DNA from: Guptibacillus hwajinpoensis
GTDB taxonomy: Bacteria; Bacillota; Bacilli; Bacillales; Guptibacillaceae
Direction: 5' to 3' (one strand)
DNA length: 64,000 nucleotides
Assembly: GCF_029277305.1 (NCBI RefSeq)
Contig: NZ_CP119526.1
In this document: piece after piece, positions 15,763-25,085 of the stretch
Position numbering within the stretch: the stretch's first letter is position 1
Layout of the letters: the number at the start of each line of letters is the position of its first letter
Translations under genes and position numbers: made by a program
Notes under the pieces: model-generated
The model's input: only the letters and a program-made list of their open reading frames with translations
Database searches by the model: none
What the model was told of the DNA's origin: nothing

Positions 15763-16814
15763 CGCGCGTGACCCTCCTCCACTTGTTCGTCAAACCAACA
15801 TATTCGATTTCTTCCTAATCTTTTTGCCTCATACAAACGCTCGTCCGCAATGCGAAGGCACTCATCAATACTACCTTCCGGCGGAAAGATTGCCGTTCCA
15901 TAGCTCATCGTAACAGAGAAATGCTCTGCATGTGCTGTGAAACGAAGCTTTCTTATTACCGATTGAATACGCAACAAACATGCCTTCGCCTCTTCACTAT
16001 TTGTTGCATCCATGATAAACGCAATTTCTTCACCACCGTAGCGATAGGCCCTTCCGTCATCTTTAAGTTCTTCTTTCACTACCGTTCCAATCTGCTTAAG
16101 AACATCGTCTCCTACCAAGTGTCCAAATCTATCATTAACAGATTTGAAGTAATCGATATCCGAAAGTACGAGCATAAGTGAGTGATTATCCTCTGAACAG
16201 ATATGGAGATCTTCTTGGAAGGCACGATGATTATAAAGATCGGTTAGAAAATCCTGGCGGGCAATATCCTCCAACTTCGTATTCTTAGATCTCATCGTGC
16301 GTTCTCTTGATACTATTATCCCACCTAATACACCCATAAAGAATAGAAACATACAATCAAACAAATAGGCGATTAACTGCTCGTCTTCAAACGAGTAGCC
16401 TTTCAAATTAAGAATTACAGTATACCCTGCTCCAAGAAGAAAAGAGGCGATTATTCCCCCACTGAATTTCCAATAAACTGCAACATGTAGAATGAGTAAG
16501 TACGCAATGGGAAAGAAAGGACTTCCAGATCCACCAGTCAATGAAACGAGCCATAGAAACGCTGCATAATCAAAAACGACACTCACTTTTGTCATAATCA
16601 AATATGCTTTAGAATTGATTCCTGTCTTTCGAAGAGCAAGTTCTGAAATGCCCATGTAAACCAATCCAAAAATAAAAAGAATCAGAAATCCGAAGCTATT
16701 CCCATCCAGATACAGATAATAATAACTTCCAGCAATGAGTAAGAAAACCCATCGAAACAGCGATAAGATTATCTCAATAATATGATCGTTCTTTGTTAAT
16801 AGATTCATTGGCAT
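15759..16814 (-). CDS. Membrane diguanylate cyclase (GGDEF)
   Basis: A 351-residue protein with about six N-terminal hydrophobic segments (residues ~10-175) and a C-terminal GGDEF domain. The catalytic signature YRYGGEEIAFI and the upstream DIDYFKSVNDRFGH metal-binding motif are intact, so c-di-GMP synthesis from GTP is expected. No inhibitory RxxD motif stands at the usual position. The membrane part has no named sensor domain that I recognise. Start at ATG 16814 after AGGGTGA; 16808 is an alternative. Confidence 0.9.
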   Translation of the reverse strand: MPMNLLTKNDHIIEIILSLFRWVFLLIAGSYYYLYLDGNSFGFLILFIFGLVYMGISELALRKTGINSKAYLIMTKVSVVFDYAAFLWLVSLTGGSGSPFFPIAYLLILHVAVYWKFSGGIIASFLLGAGYTVILNLKGYSFEDEQLIAYLFDCMFLFFMGVLGGIIVSRERTMRSKNTKLEDIARQDFLTDLYNHRAFQEDLHICSEDNHSLMLVLSDIDYFKSVNDRFGHLVGDDVLKQIGTVVKEELKDDGRAYRYGGEEIAFIMDATNSEEAKACLLRIQSVIRKLRFTAHAEHFSVTMSYGTAIFPPEGSIDECLRIADERLYEAKRLGRNRICWFDEQVEEGHAR

Positions 16815-16941
16815 TCACCCTAAGTAGTTGATAAAATGCTGTTTATTCAACTTTGCAAAATTTACCACAACTCTATTATAACTGAATAATCAAGAAACAT
16901 GGTTCCATTTTCAAAACTTTCGAAAGGAAATAATATAGAAA

Positions 16942-16972
16942 AAGGAAAGGCTTCACAACGAAGCCTTTCCTT
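16942..16972. terminator. Terminator after the msrAB/oxidoreductase pair
   Basis: Stem AAGGAAAGGCTTC / GAAGCCTTTCCTT immediately 3' of the FAD protein stop on the minus strand. Confidence 0.85.
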
Positions 16973-16973
16973 C

Positions 16974-17951
16974 CTATCGATCATTTAATTCCTTTGCAGC
17001 AGCTAATCCTGACAGAACTGCACTTTCGATTCTCGTTCGACCGGATTGGTCATCGTTTCGTAAAAATGCATCACCAGCGACAACAATAGATTCACGCTCC
17101 GACACCCAAAGTGTCGGGGCGGAATGAACCTCTTCAGCCTGCGCATAACGCCATCTCTTAAGCTGTGAAGACGCAGTGTGCTCCGAATTAATAAAGGAGG
17201 ATACTCTTGAAAGCAGTTCTCCTAAGATGACTTCATCCTCTTCTTTGTAAAGTGATTTCGAGAGCTCCGATGTCGCATAAATGCTGATCACACGCTCTTT
17301 TGAAATTCCCTTAGAATAGCTATCAACCATTCGCTCAATCCCGTCGGGTAAATCTGCGTCTTGATGGCCGGAGTTCGGAAGAGTTGTAGCAACTTCTTCA
17401 TTCAAGGTGATCAAACCCACAAGTGCCGGTTGGAACACAATACGACTCAATGATTGAATAGCATATTCTGATAGCTGAATATCGCTTGATTGGAGAAGCT
17501 CTAGTGACTGTGGAGCAGGCGGTGTTAGAAGAACCGTACGTGCTTTAACAACGTTTCCTTCATCCGAAACAAGCGTGTAGAAATCGCCATCACGCTCTAT
17601 GCGATCCAGTTTATATGACAAATGGACTGGCACCTCGCTCGCTATGTGCTTTACCAATTGATTCATCCCATTCATTGATTTGTATCTTGCATGATTTTCA
17701 CCATACCATTTAGACACCCAACCATTCTGTTCCCATTGATCTACTAACTGCTGAAATTGATCTGTTCTTACTGTAAAAAATTGAGCACCGTGATCTGCGC
17801 GACCACCGTTGATTCGTCTTGTCGCAAGACGACCACCGACGCTTTTACTTTTATCAAGAACAAGTACGTCTCTTCCGCTTTCAATCAACTTGGTGGCTGC
17901 AACTATACCAGCAATGCCCCCACCAACAATGGCTACGTCAACTTCTCTCAT
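16974..17951 (-). CDS. FAD-dependent amine oxidase-like (renalase-like) protein
   Basis: A 325-residue flavoprotein with the dinucleotide motif VAIVGGGIAGIVAA, then LVLDKSKSVGGRLATRR and ADHGAQFFTV, features of renalase-like NAD(P)/FAD proteins. The C-terminal VVAGDAFLRNDDQSGRTRIESA loop binds FAD. Bacterial renalases oxidise off-pathway dihydro-NAD(P) isomers, which is a plausible role here. Its start overlaps the msrAB stop by ATGA, so the two are translated together; this links it to redox repair. Confidence 0.82.
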   Translation of the reverse strand: MREVDVAIVGGGIAGIVAATKLIESGRDVLVLDKSKSVGGRLATRRINGGRADHGAQFFTVRTDQFQQLVDQWEQNGWVSKWYGENHARYKSMNGMNQLVKHIASEVPVHLSYKLDRIERDGDFYTLVSDEGNVVKARTVLLTPPAPQSLELLQSSDIQLSEYAIQSLSRIVFQPALVGLITLNEEVATTLPNSGHQDADLPDGIERMVDSYSKGISKERVISIYATSELSKSLYKEEDEVILGELLSRVSSFINSEHTASSQLKRWRYAQAEEVHSAPTLWVSERESIVVAGDAFLRNDDQSGRTRIESAVLSGLAAAKELNDR

Positions 17952-18904
17952 TCAAAAAGCACTCGATATTCGCCGTAACCTTCTTCCTCAAGACTTTCTT
18001 TCGGAATAAATTTCATCGCAGCCGAATTAATGCAATAGCGAAGACCGTTTTCTAGTGGTCCATCATTAAAAACATGACCAAGATGAGAATCCGCTTCCTT
18101 ACTGCGTACTTCTGTTCGAATCATAAAGTGACTAAGGTCTTTCTTTTCTTTCACGTAATGATTATGAATCGGTTGCGTAAAACTTGGCCAACCGCATCCT
18201 GCATCGTACTGATCCGTTGAGCTAAAGAGCGGTTCACCGGAAACGATATCAACGTAAATCCCTACTTTTTCATTATCGTAATATTCGTTTTGGAATGGAC
18301 GTTCTGTCCCGTTCTTTTGCGTTACTTGATATTGAATATCTGTTAAACGCTCACGAAGTTCAGCGTCATCCTTCTTGAACGCCCAATTCTTATCAATGAA
18401 ATCAGCTCGACCAGAACCTTTTTTATAACGGTTGTAGTGCGCTGGGTTCTTCTTATGATAATCCTGATGATAATCTTCAGCAGGATAGAACGGTTTTGCA
18501 GGAAGAACCTTGGTCACGATTGGTTTTGAGAATCGACCGCTCGCTTCTAATTCCTTACGTGACTCTTCTGCAAGCTTTTCCTGCTCTTCGTTATGGTAAT
18601 AGATCGCGGTAATATACGTATCTCCTCGATCAAAGAACTGCCCTCCTGCATCTGTTGGGTCAATTTGACGCCAGAACAGGTCCAGAAGTTTACTATATGG
18701 AAAAACAGATGAATCAAATGTAATTTGAACGGCCTCAACGTGGCCAGTATTTTTTGAAATCACTTCTTCGTATGTTGGATAAGGCTTTTCTCCGCCTGTA
18801 TATCCAGATACAATGCTTTGGATGCCGGGCATTTCTTCAAAGGGTTCTACCATACACCAGAAACAGCCTCCGGCAAATGTTGCTAGCTCTAAATTCGCAC
18901 TCAT
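17948..18904 (-). CDS. msrAB: Bifunctional peptide methionine sulfoxide reductase MsrA/MsrB
   Basis: A 318-residue fusion. The N-terminal MsrA domain carries the catalytic Cys14 in GGCFWCMVEP and the YTGG motif; the C-terminal MsrB domain has YDAGCGWPSF, SHLGHVFNDGP and the catalytic Cys near residue 291 in RYCINSAAMKF. Together they repair S- and R-methionine sulfoxide. It has no signal peptide. It heads a two-gene operon with the renalase-like flavoprotein. Confidence 0.95.
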   Translation of the reverse strand: MSANLELATFAGGCFWCMVEPFEEMPGIQSIVSGYTGGEKPYPTYEEVISKNTGHVEAVQITFDSSVFPYSKLLDLFWRQIDPTDAGGQFFDRGDTYITAIYYHNEEQEKLAEESRKELEASGRFSKPIVTKVLPAKPFYPAEDYHQDYHKKNPAHYNRYKKGSGRADFIDKNWAFKKDDAELRERLTDIQYQVTQKNGTERPFQNEYYDNEKVGIYVDIVSGEPLFSSTDQYDAGCGWPSFTQPIHNHYVKEKKDLSHFMIRTEVRSKEADSHLGHVFNDGPLENGLRYCINSAAMKFIPKESLEEEGYGEYRVLFE

Positions 18905-19070
18905 TCTTTACCACTCCAATATAGAAGATTTACTTATAACATATCCCGAATGGACCGTTTATTGCCAGAAACTTGCTTTGCGAACTGTAATAAAGGAATA
19001 AATTACTATAATGTATGAAATCTGGTACACTTGATTTGTATGACTATTAAGATAAAGGAGATCCTTACCT

Positions 19071-20303
19071 ATGGCTACCTTTCATGAAAATTTACAGAAA
19101 TACGCAGATTTAGCGGTTAAAGTTGGTGTTAATATTCAGAAGGGACAAACCCTTGTGCTGAATGCTCCACTAACTTCAGCTGAGTTTGTTCGTAACATTG
19201 CGGAAAGCGCATACGAAGCTGGAGCAAAGAATGTTCACGTTGAATGGAACGATGAAAATTTAACTCGCATTAAGTTCGACAAAGCTCCAGACGAAGCATT
19301 CAAAGAATTTCCAACTTGGAAAGCAAAAGGATTCGAAGAACTTGCAGAAAACGGTGCAGCATTCCTTTCGATTACGTCTTCAAACCCAGATCTTCTAAAA
19401 GGCGTCGACCCAGAACGAATTTCCAATGCGAGTAAGACAGCTGGAAAAGCAATGGAAGGGTACCGTAATTACATCATGTCTGATCATAATAGCTGGTCAG
19501 TTGTAGCCGTCCCTTCAAAAGCATGGGCAGCGAAAGTTTTTCCTGACGCACCTGAAGAAGAACAGGAATCGAAACTATGGGATGCCATTTTCCAAGCAAC
19601 TCGCGTCTCAACAGGTGACCCTGTTCAATCATGGAAAGAGCATAGTGCAAACCTTGAACAGAAAGTAGAATACTTAAATAAAAAGCACTACAAGAAGCTT
19701 CATTACAAAGCACCTGGCACTGATTTAACAATCGAACTACCTGACGCACATCTATGGGTAGGCGGCGTGAGCGAGAATGTGAAAGGCGACCATTTCGTTG
19801 CGAATATGCCAACGGAGGAAGTTTTCACAATCCCTCATAAAAATGGAATTAATGGTGTTGTTGCTTCAACAAAACCACTAAGCTATGGCGGAACGGTCAT
19901 TGAGGACTTCTCTTTAACATTTGAGGGTGGCCGAATCGTTAATGCAGAAGCGAAACACGGAAATGAAACACTTCAACACCTTATTGAAACAGATGAAGGT
20001 TCCCATTATCTTGGCGAAGTAGCCCTTGTCCCTCACGACTCCCCTATCTCAAATGCCGAAATTATTTTCTTTAACACGCTATTTGACGAAAACGCTTCCA
20101 ATCACCTTGCGATTGGAAATGCCTATTCATTCTGCCTCGAAGGTGGAAAGAATATGTCTAAAGAAGAGCTTGAGGCAGCAGGAGCTAACGAAAGTGTGAC
20201 GCATGTCGACTTTATGATTGGTTCTGAGCAGATGGATATTGATGGCATTAAAGAAGATGGATCTAGTGAACCGATTTTCCGAGATGGTAACTGGTCGATC
20301 TAG
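19071..20303 (+). CDS. ampS: Aminopeptidase, M29 family (AmpS-like)
   Basis: A 410-residue thermophilic-aminopeptidase family (M29) metallopeptidase. Family regions visible are LVLNAPLTSAEFVRNI, FLSITSSNPDLLKGVDPERI, the acidic PTEEVFTIPHKNGING stretch with metal-ligand Glu residues, and the C-terminal VDFMIGS. It removes N-terminal residues from peptides in the cytosol using a dimetal site. The ATG is preceded by AAAGGAGATCC. The gene is monocistronic with its own terminator. Confidence 0.93.
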   Translation: MATFHENLQKYADLAVKVGVNIQKGQTLVLNAPLTSAEFVRNIAESAYEAGAKNVHVEWNDENLTRIKFDKAPDEAFKEFPTWKAKGFEELAENGAAFLSITSSNPDLLKGVDPERISNASKTAGKAMEGYRNYIMSDHNSWSVVAVPSKAWAAKVFPDAPEEEQESKLWDAIFQATRVSTGDPVQSWKEHSANLEQKVEYLNKKHYKKLHYKAPGTDLTIELPDAHLWVGGVSENVKGDHFVANMPTEEVFTIPHKNGINGVVASTKPLSYGGTVIEDFSLTFEGGRIVNAEAKHGNETLQHLIETDEGSHYLGEVALVPHDSPISNAEIIFFNTLFDENASNHLAIGNAYSFCLEGGKNMSKEELEAAGANESVTHVDFMIGSEQMDIDGIKEDGSSEPIFRDGNWSI

Positions 20304-20309
20304 TGCATT

Positions 20310-20340
20310 AAGCAGAGCCTATATGGCTCTGCTTTTTATT
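20310..20340 (+). terminator. Terminator after ampS
   Basis: Stem AAGCAGAGCC / GGCTCTGCTT with loop TATAT, then TTTATT. Confidence 0.9.
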
Positions 20341-20434
20341 TGATCTAAACGCTTTCACTTTGAATATCGGTTCGCTTGTTATATACTTGAGTAAAATGAT
20401 AGGTTTTAACGGATTTAGTGAAGGAGGACATTAC

Positions 20435-21376
20435 ATGAGTGCAAAAGTATACATTATCCACGAAAATGATGAGTGGACAAAGCCACTTAAGCATGAGCTA
20501 GAAACACTTAATGTTCCATACGAGGATTGGTTTTTAAGCGAAGGTAGCATCGATTTATCAGACGTTCCACCAGAAGGAATCTACTATAATCGCATGAGCG
20601 CTTCTTCTCATACGAGAGGACATCGCTATGCCCCAGAATACACAGCTGCCGTCCTTTCATGGCTTGAAAGTCATGGACGTAGAGTACTGAACGATAGCCG
20701 TGCGCTAGCGCTCGAAGTAAGCAAAGTAGCTCAATATAATGCGCTTAGACAGCATGGTATTGTCACGCCGAAAACGATTGCAGCAGTAGGTAAAGATCAT
20801 CTTTCGAAAGCAGCAGATTCGTTTAGTGAGCCGTTTATTACAAAACACAACCGCGCAGGAAAAGGACTCGGTGTTCAGCTTTTCCAACAGCCTGAATCTC
20901 TTAAATCATATGTTGCAAGCGAAGCGTTCGATGAGTCAATCGATGGCATCACGCTGCTTCAGCAATACATTCAATCACCCGACTCATCTATTACGCGCTG
21001 TGAATTCGTTGGCGGTAAATTTCTCTATGCAGTCCGTGTTGATACGTCTGACGGTTTTGAGTTGTGTCCAGCGGATGCTTGTCAGGTGGGCGATTCATTC
21101 TGTCCGACGACGGAACAACCTAGACCGAAATTCGAAATCATTGAAGACTTTGATCACCCTGTGCTCGCAAATTATGAAGCTTTCTTAAAAGCGAACGGCA
21201 TTGCGTTTGCAGGCATCGAGTGCATTCAGAATGAACGTGGAGAGCTCTTCACATATGATGTGAACACAAATACGAATTACAATGCTGATGCAGAACAGAA
21301 AGGAGGCATTTCTGGTATGAAAGCTATCGCGGAGACACTTGAGCGAGAACTTTCCGAGCTTCATTCGTTTATCTAA
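20435..21376 (+). CDS. RimK-like ATP-grasp enzyme
   Basis: About 313 residues with an ATP-grasp fold: the ATP-binding loop is around FITKHNRAGKGLGVQLF, and the metal-binding Glu/Asn region is FAGIECIQNERGELFTYDVNTNTNYN. It should ligate a carboxylate to an amine, as in RimK-type glutamate ligases, but the substrates are unknown. The start is ATG 20435 (MSAKVYIIHEND) after AAGGAGGAC; the longer frame lacks a ribosome site. A repeat element begins at the stop codon. Confidence 0.82.
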   Translation: MSAKVYIIHENDEWTKPLKHELETLNVPYEDWFLSEGSIDLSDVPPEGIYYNRMSASSHTRGHRYAPEYTAAVLSWLESHGRRVLNDSRALALEVSKVAQYNALRQHGIVTPKTIAAVGKDHLSKAADSFSEPFITKHNRAGKGLGVQLFQQPESLKSYVASEAFDESIDGITLLQQYIQSPDSSITRCEFVGGKFLYAVRVDTSDGFELCPADACQVGDSFCPTTEQPRPKFEIIEDFDHPVLANYEAFLKANGIAFAGIECIQNERGELFTYDVNTNTNYNADAEQKGGISGMKAIAETLERELSELHSFI

Positions 21377-21538
21377 AAGGCTCTTTTCGTATACATTGTT
21401 GCTATATGAGTGGGTTAATTTCCGCTCCAGGATGCTCGCTTTCCGCGAGGCGGGCGGTGAGCCTCCTTCCGCTCCAATCACTAAGTGTGGTTTTTTTAAA
21501 TAATTGTTTCAAAAACAACAATCTTTTAGAATAGAGCC
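21376..21538 (-). repeat. Palindromic intergenic element, copy 2 (short form)
   Basis: It runs from AAAGGCTCTTTTCGTATAC to TTTTAGAATAGAGCC. The direct repeat ATCTA flanks it (21371-21375 and 21539-21543). The core reads GCTCCAGGATGCTCGCTTTCCGCGAGGCGGGCGGTGAGCC and lacks the half that carries CCTGTCCCGCTAGTCCCGCAGG. It is inserted directly after the ATP-grasp stop codon, between convergent genes. Confidence 0.9.
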
Positions 21539-21544
21539 ATCTAG

Positions 21545-21572
21545 AAAAAGAGCGCTATGTGCGCTCTTTTTT
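21545..21572. terminator. Bidirectional terminator
   Basis: Stem AAAAGAGCGC / GCGCTCTTTT, A- and T-flanked on both sides, 4 bp before the HD-GYP gene stop. Confidence 0.88.
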
Positions 21573-21575
21573 GTG

Positions 21576-22700
21576 TTAGATTTCATCGTATTGTTCTTTA
21601 ATGGAGAGGAAATCGTCAAGATGGTTAAGAAAGAGATCGATTAAATCTGGATCGAACTGCTTTCCTTTTTCCTTCGTAAAGTGAGTGACAATTCTTCCAA
21701 TGCTCCATGCTTTTTTGTAGGGACGATCTGATGCTAGAGCATCAAATACGTCTGCAACAGAGACAATTCGTCCGTATAGGTGAATGTTTTCACCACTCAG
21801 TCCATCTGGATACCCGCGTCCATCCCATCGCTCATGATGCTGTTTCGCAATGACAGCTGCCGCATGCAAAATGCTCCGATTCGAGTTCTTCAGTAAATCA
21901 TAACCGATCGTCGAATGAGCTTGTATAGCGGTATACTCTTCTTTCGATAACCTGCCTGGCTTATTTAAGATGGAGTCAGGAATCGCCACTTTTCCAATGT
22001 CATGCATTGGCGAAGCTACTTTAATGAGTTCTGCTTCTTCCTCACTTAATCCGGCTTTAATCGCTAGAAACTTGGCATATTCCGCTACACGTTTCACATG
22101 ATGGCCCGTCTCCTTCGAGCGCACTTCGCCAATTTCGCCCATCTTAAAAATAATTTCTTTCTGAGCTTCTTCCACCTCAATGTTCATGAGAACAGCTTCA
22201 AGAGCTTGTGCTGTATAAGATGCAGCAAGGCTTAAATACTTTACATCCTTGGTTGTAAACACTTCTTCTTCCGTTAACTTATTAATTACCTGATAAACAC
22301 CAAGAGTTACGTTCTGCTTATTGATTAAGGGAATAACCATAACTGACTTCGTTCGATAACCTGTTTGCACATCAACATCTGAATGGAATCGTTCGTCTTG
22401 ATAGGCATCCTCAATCACAAGAGATTTTGTCGTTTGAAACACATAGCCCGCAAGCCCTGCATTTGAAGGGACACGTACTTCGTCCATACCATGAGCGACT
22501 TTTGCCCATAGTTCATCCGCTCGCTCATCATAGAGCCACAGTGTGCACCGATCAGCGACCGTCATCTCACGCCCCATATCAGCCATTAGCAATAATAGGT
22601 TATCCAGATTATGTTCTATTGTAATTTTGGCGGCATAGTCAAAAATGATTTCCAAAAGCTCATCCGATTCAAGCTTCTTTTTATAACGGCCGTTAGACAT
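21576..22700 (-). CDS. GAF-HD-GYP cyclic di-GMP phosphodiesterase
   Basis: About 374 residues. The N-terminal GAF domain (~residues 20-175) shows VADRCTLWLYDE and NKQNVTLGVYQVINK; the C-terminal HD-GYP domain has HDIGK (SPMHDIGKVAIPD), a second His pair (IAKQHHERWDGRGYPDGL) and the GYP signature intact. It should hydrolyse c-di-GMP in response to a ligand bound by the GAF domain. The start at ATG 22700 has GAGGGGAGG upstream; the longer frame begins at TTG. No transmembrane segment is present. Confidence 0.9.
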   Translation of the reverse strand: MSNGRYKKKLESDELLEIIFDYAAKITIEHNLDNLLLLMADMGREMTVADRCTLWLYDERADELWAKVAHGMDEVRVPSNAGLAGYVFQTTKSLVIEDAYQDERFHSDVDVQTGYRTKSVMVIPLINKQNVTLGVYQVINKLTEEEVFTTKDVKYLSLAASYTAQALEAVLMNIEVEEAQKEIIFKMGEIGEVRSKETGHHVKRVAEYAKFLAIKAGLSEEEAELIKVASPMHDIGKVAIPDSILNKPGRLSKEEYTAIQAHSTIGYDLLKNSNRSILHAAAVIAKQHHERWDGRGYPDGLSGENIHLYGRIVSVADVFDALASDRPYKKAWSIGRIVTHFTKEKGKQFDPDLIDLFLNHLDDFLSIKEQYDEI

Positions 22701-22848
22701 TAGTCTGTTAGGCCTCCCCTCAAAGTACTTCCTTCCCAAAATAACGAAGCATACAAAATGATGTAGTGATAAACTAATTAAAAAAGCTTATGAATACTTC
22801 TATCATACACGCTTATGATCCTCTCTCATAGGTAAAGGAAGGCAAAAA

Positions 22849-23214
22849 ATGACACCATTTGAATACTTATTTATTGCACACCTTGTAGGTGATTACCTTT
22901 TCCAGACAAAATGGATGGCCTTACATAAGCATAATCAATGGCTACCGCTATTCGTCCATGTGAGCATCTACACTTTCGTAATTGGTCTCACTGCCTGGCT
23001 TGCGTTTGGAGGACTTTCAATCCTACAGCTTGGCTTCGTGTTCATCACACATCTATTCCTTGATCGACGCACATTTGTTGTTTGGTGGACTACTGTGATC
23101 ATGCAAAATTCCGATCCTAGTTCACGCTGGCTGACCATCATCGTCGATCAAATCTTTCACTTACTTGTCATCGCTATTATTCTATCTTTCTCATTTTCAT
23201 TTATCGGAGGTTGA
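22849..23214 (+). CDS. DUF3307 membrane protein
   Basis: A 121-residue membrane protein with about four hydrophobic segments and the DUF3307 pattern: FIAHLVGDYLFQTKWMA near the N-terminus and THLFLDRRT in the middle. Function is unknown; family members are sometimes found beside nucleotide cyclases or SatD-like genes. It is 3 bp from the class III cyclase gene, so the two are certainly co-transcribed and perhaps functionally linked. RBS GGAAGG precedes the ATG. Confidence 0.8.
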   Translation: MTPFEYLFIAHLVGDYLFQTKWMALHKHNQWLPLFVHVSIYTFVIGLTAWLAFGGLSILQLGFVFITHLFLDRRTFVVWWTTVIMQNSDPSSRWLTIIVDQIFHLLVIAIILSFSFSFIGG

Positions 23215-23217
23215 CGT

Positions 23218-25011
23218 ATGAAAGAAAAGCATTTCTCCCTTATCAAAACCTTCCCTTTGCCAAAAGAAACAATTTGGAGCTTGCTCGCCAACAACGATCA
23301 CTTGAATCGAATGATTGGTCTCTTTCCTGTCGAATTCACCAAAGCCTTGTTTGATGATCGACTCTTCTATCGTCATGCGAAAGCAAAAGCAGCGGGCGTA
23401 GTTCCTTTATCATGGAAAGAATACCCTTTTGAATGGGTGAAAGAAGAACGTTATGTTGTGCAAAGAGTTTACACTTCTGGACCACTAGCTGAATTTAATG
23501 GAGGAATTGAATTAAAGGATGTATCTTCTCCAGGAAATCCAGCAACGGAAGTTCATGTATTCTCTGTTTTTCGCCCTGCGAACGCGCTTGGAAAGCTTGC
23601 ACTTCCAGTCATTGCGCTACCTGCAATGAAGAAAACACTTTCTTACATTGAAAAGTTCATCAATCTACACCCTTCTCGAATTGTGACGCTACCACAACCA
23701 GCCATGCGCTCTACTGCAAACAAGCAAACACTAGATAACCTACTAGATAAGCTTCCAACGTCAACGCTTAGGGATTGTTTAAAAGAACACTTAATTCAAG
23801 GAGCAGATCACACGGTTTTGAGCATGCAACCTTATAAGCTCGCAGATCAATGGCAGGAGGATCGTGAAGACGTTCTTCACCTTTTTCTTGAAGCAACGAA
23901 AGCTGGGGTGCTAAATCTTACATGGTCTCTCATGTGCCCGAACTGTCGTGTCGCAAAAGAGAAAGAGTCATCACTTTCTCAAGTTAAGAACGAGATCCAC
24001 TGTGATTTATGTGGTATCTCATACCAAATGACGTTCGACCAATCAATTGAGCTTCGCTTTACAGTACACCCTTCTATTCGAAAGGCGGTAGACCAAACCT
24101 ACTGCATCGGTGGACCAATCCTTACACCACACATCCTTATCCAGAAAAGAATAGCCGCAGGATCTACCATGCACATACCTTCTTTACCTATGAATGAACA
24201 GCTTCAGCTACGGATACTATCAAGCAACCATTCAGCAAAGATCAATCAACGTGCAAGTCATGAGATTACATACGGCGAGAATGGATTAATGGGTGAAACT
24301 TTCTCTCTTCACAATGCGACTTTTCATAATGAAAGTGAGAATGACATTGTTCTTGTTATCGAAGAAGTGAAGCGCGATCATTATGCCGTTACAGCTGCTA
24401 AAGTTACAACGATGGAACCGTTTCGTCGCCTATTCTCCTCTGAAGTACTAGCAAAAGGGCAGGAAATTGGCATAGAGAACGTTACGATTTTGTTTAGTGA
24501 CCTGCGCGGCTCAACTTCCCTCTATGAAGTAGCCGGAGACGCCAACGCCTATCGCCAGGTAAATGATCACTTTGAATTTCTTTCAAAATGGATTACGCGT
24601 CATAATGGAAGCATTATTAAAACAATCGGCGACTCAGTGATGGCTTGTTTCTATGCACCTGAAGATGCATTGAAAGCTGCTCTCTCTATTCAACAATCCG
24701 TTGAGTCATTTAATCAATCAAACCAAACGAACTTGATCATTAAACTGGGAATGTATAATGGCCCCGCGATCGCCGTAACAGCTAATAACCAGCTCGATTA
24801 CTTCGGTCATACTGTTAATTTAGCAGCTCGGATTGAGCAGGAAAGCAAAGGGAGCGATGTTATCCTTCCCGCTGAAATGCTAGCAAGACCACAGCTTGCA
24901 CAGCTGATCGAACCTTATCCAATCACCACCTATGAAGCGAAACTAAACGGCATACAAGCAGTCATTCCACTCGTTCGCGTAGAACCGCTAAAAATAACGA
25001 GCTATGCTTGA
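23218..25011 (+). CDS. Class III adenylate/guanylate cyclase with N-terminal DUF5939-like region
   Basis: A 597-residue cytosolic protein. Residues ~1-170 look like a START/SRPBCC-type domain, residues ~170-410 contain a CPNC...CDLC zinc-ribbon-like motif, and the C-terminal ~180 residues are a class III cyclase domain: ILFSDLRGSTSLYE holds the metal-binding Asp, IIKTIGDSVMACF the second Asp, and DYFGHTVNLAARIEQ the conserved transition-state Asn/Arg. It should make cAMP or cGMP; which one is not evident. It is coupled to DUF3307. Class III cyclases are not part of the usual B. subtilis signalling set. Confidence 0.85.
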   Translation: MKEKHFSLIKTFPLPKETIWSLLANNDHLNRMIGLFPVEFTKALFDDRLFYRHAKAKAAGVVPLSWKEYPFEWVKEERYVVQRVYTSGPLAEFNGGIELKDVSSPGNPATEVHVFSVFRPANALGKLALPVIALPAMKKTLSYIEKFINLHPSRIVTLPQPAMRSTANKQTLDNLLDKLPTSTLRDCLKEHLIQGADHTVLSMQPYKLADQWQEDREDVLHLFLEATKAGVLNLTWSLMCPNCRVAKEKESSLSQVKNEIHCDLCGISYQMTFDQSIELRFTVHPSIRKAVDQTYCIGGPILTPHILIQKRIAAGSTMHIPSLPMNEQLQLRILSSNHSAKINQRASHEITYGENGLMGETFSLHNATFHNESENDIVLVIEEVKRDHYAVTAAKVTTMEPFRRLFSSEVLAKGQEIGIENVTILFSDLRGSTSLYEVAGDANAYRQVNDHFEFLSKWITRHNGSIIKTIGDSVMACFYAPEDALKAALSIQQSVESFNQSNQTNLIIKLGMYNGPAIAVTANNQLDYFGHTVNLAARIEQESKGSDVILPAEMLARPQLAQLIEPYPITTYEAKLNGIQAVIPLVRVEPLKITSYA

Positions 25012-25025
25012 AACCATGAACTCCG

Positions 25026-25070
25026 CTCTTCTTTCTAACTATGAGTATCATAGATATATAGAAAGAAGAG
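25026..25070 (+). terminator. Long hairpin between the cyclase gene and yppC-like gene
   Basis: Outer arms CTCTTCTTTCTA / TAGAAAGAAGAG are perfectly complementary and enclose a second small hairpin CTATGA / TCATAG. There is no T tail, and the hairpin ends 15 bp before the yppC-like start, so it may be a processing or attenuation structure rather than a plain terminator. Confidence 0.55.
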
Positions 25071-25085
25071 TGGGGGTGTTTACTC

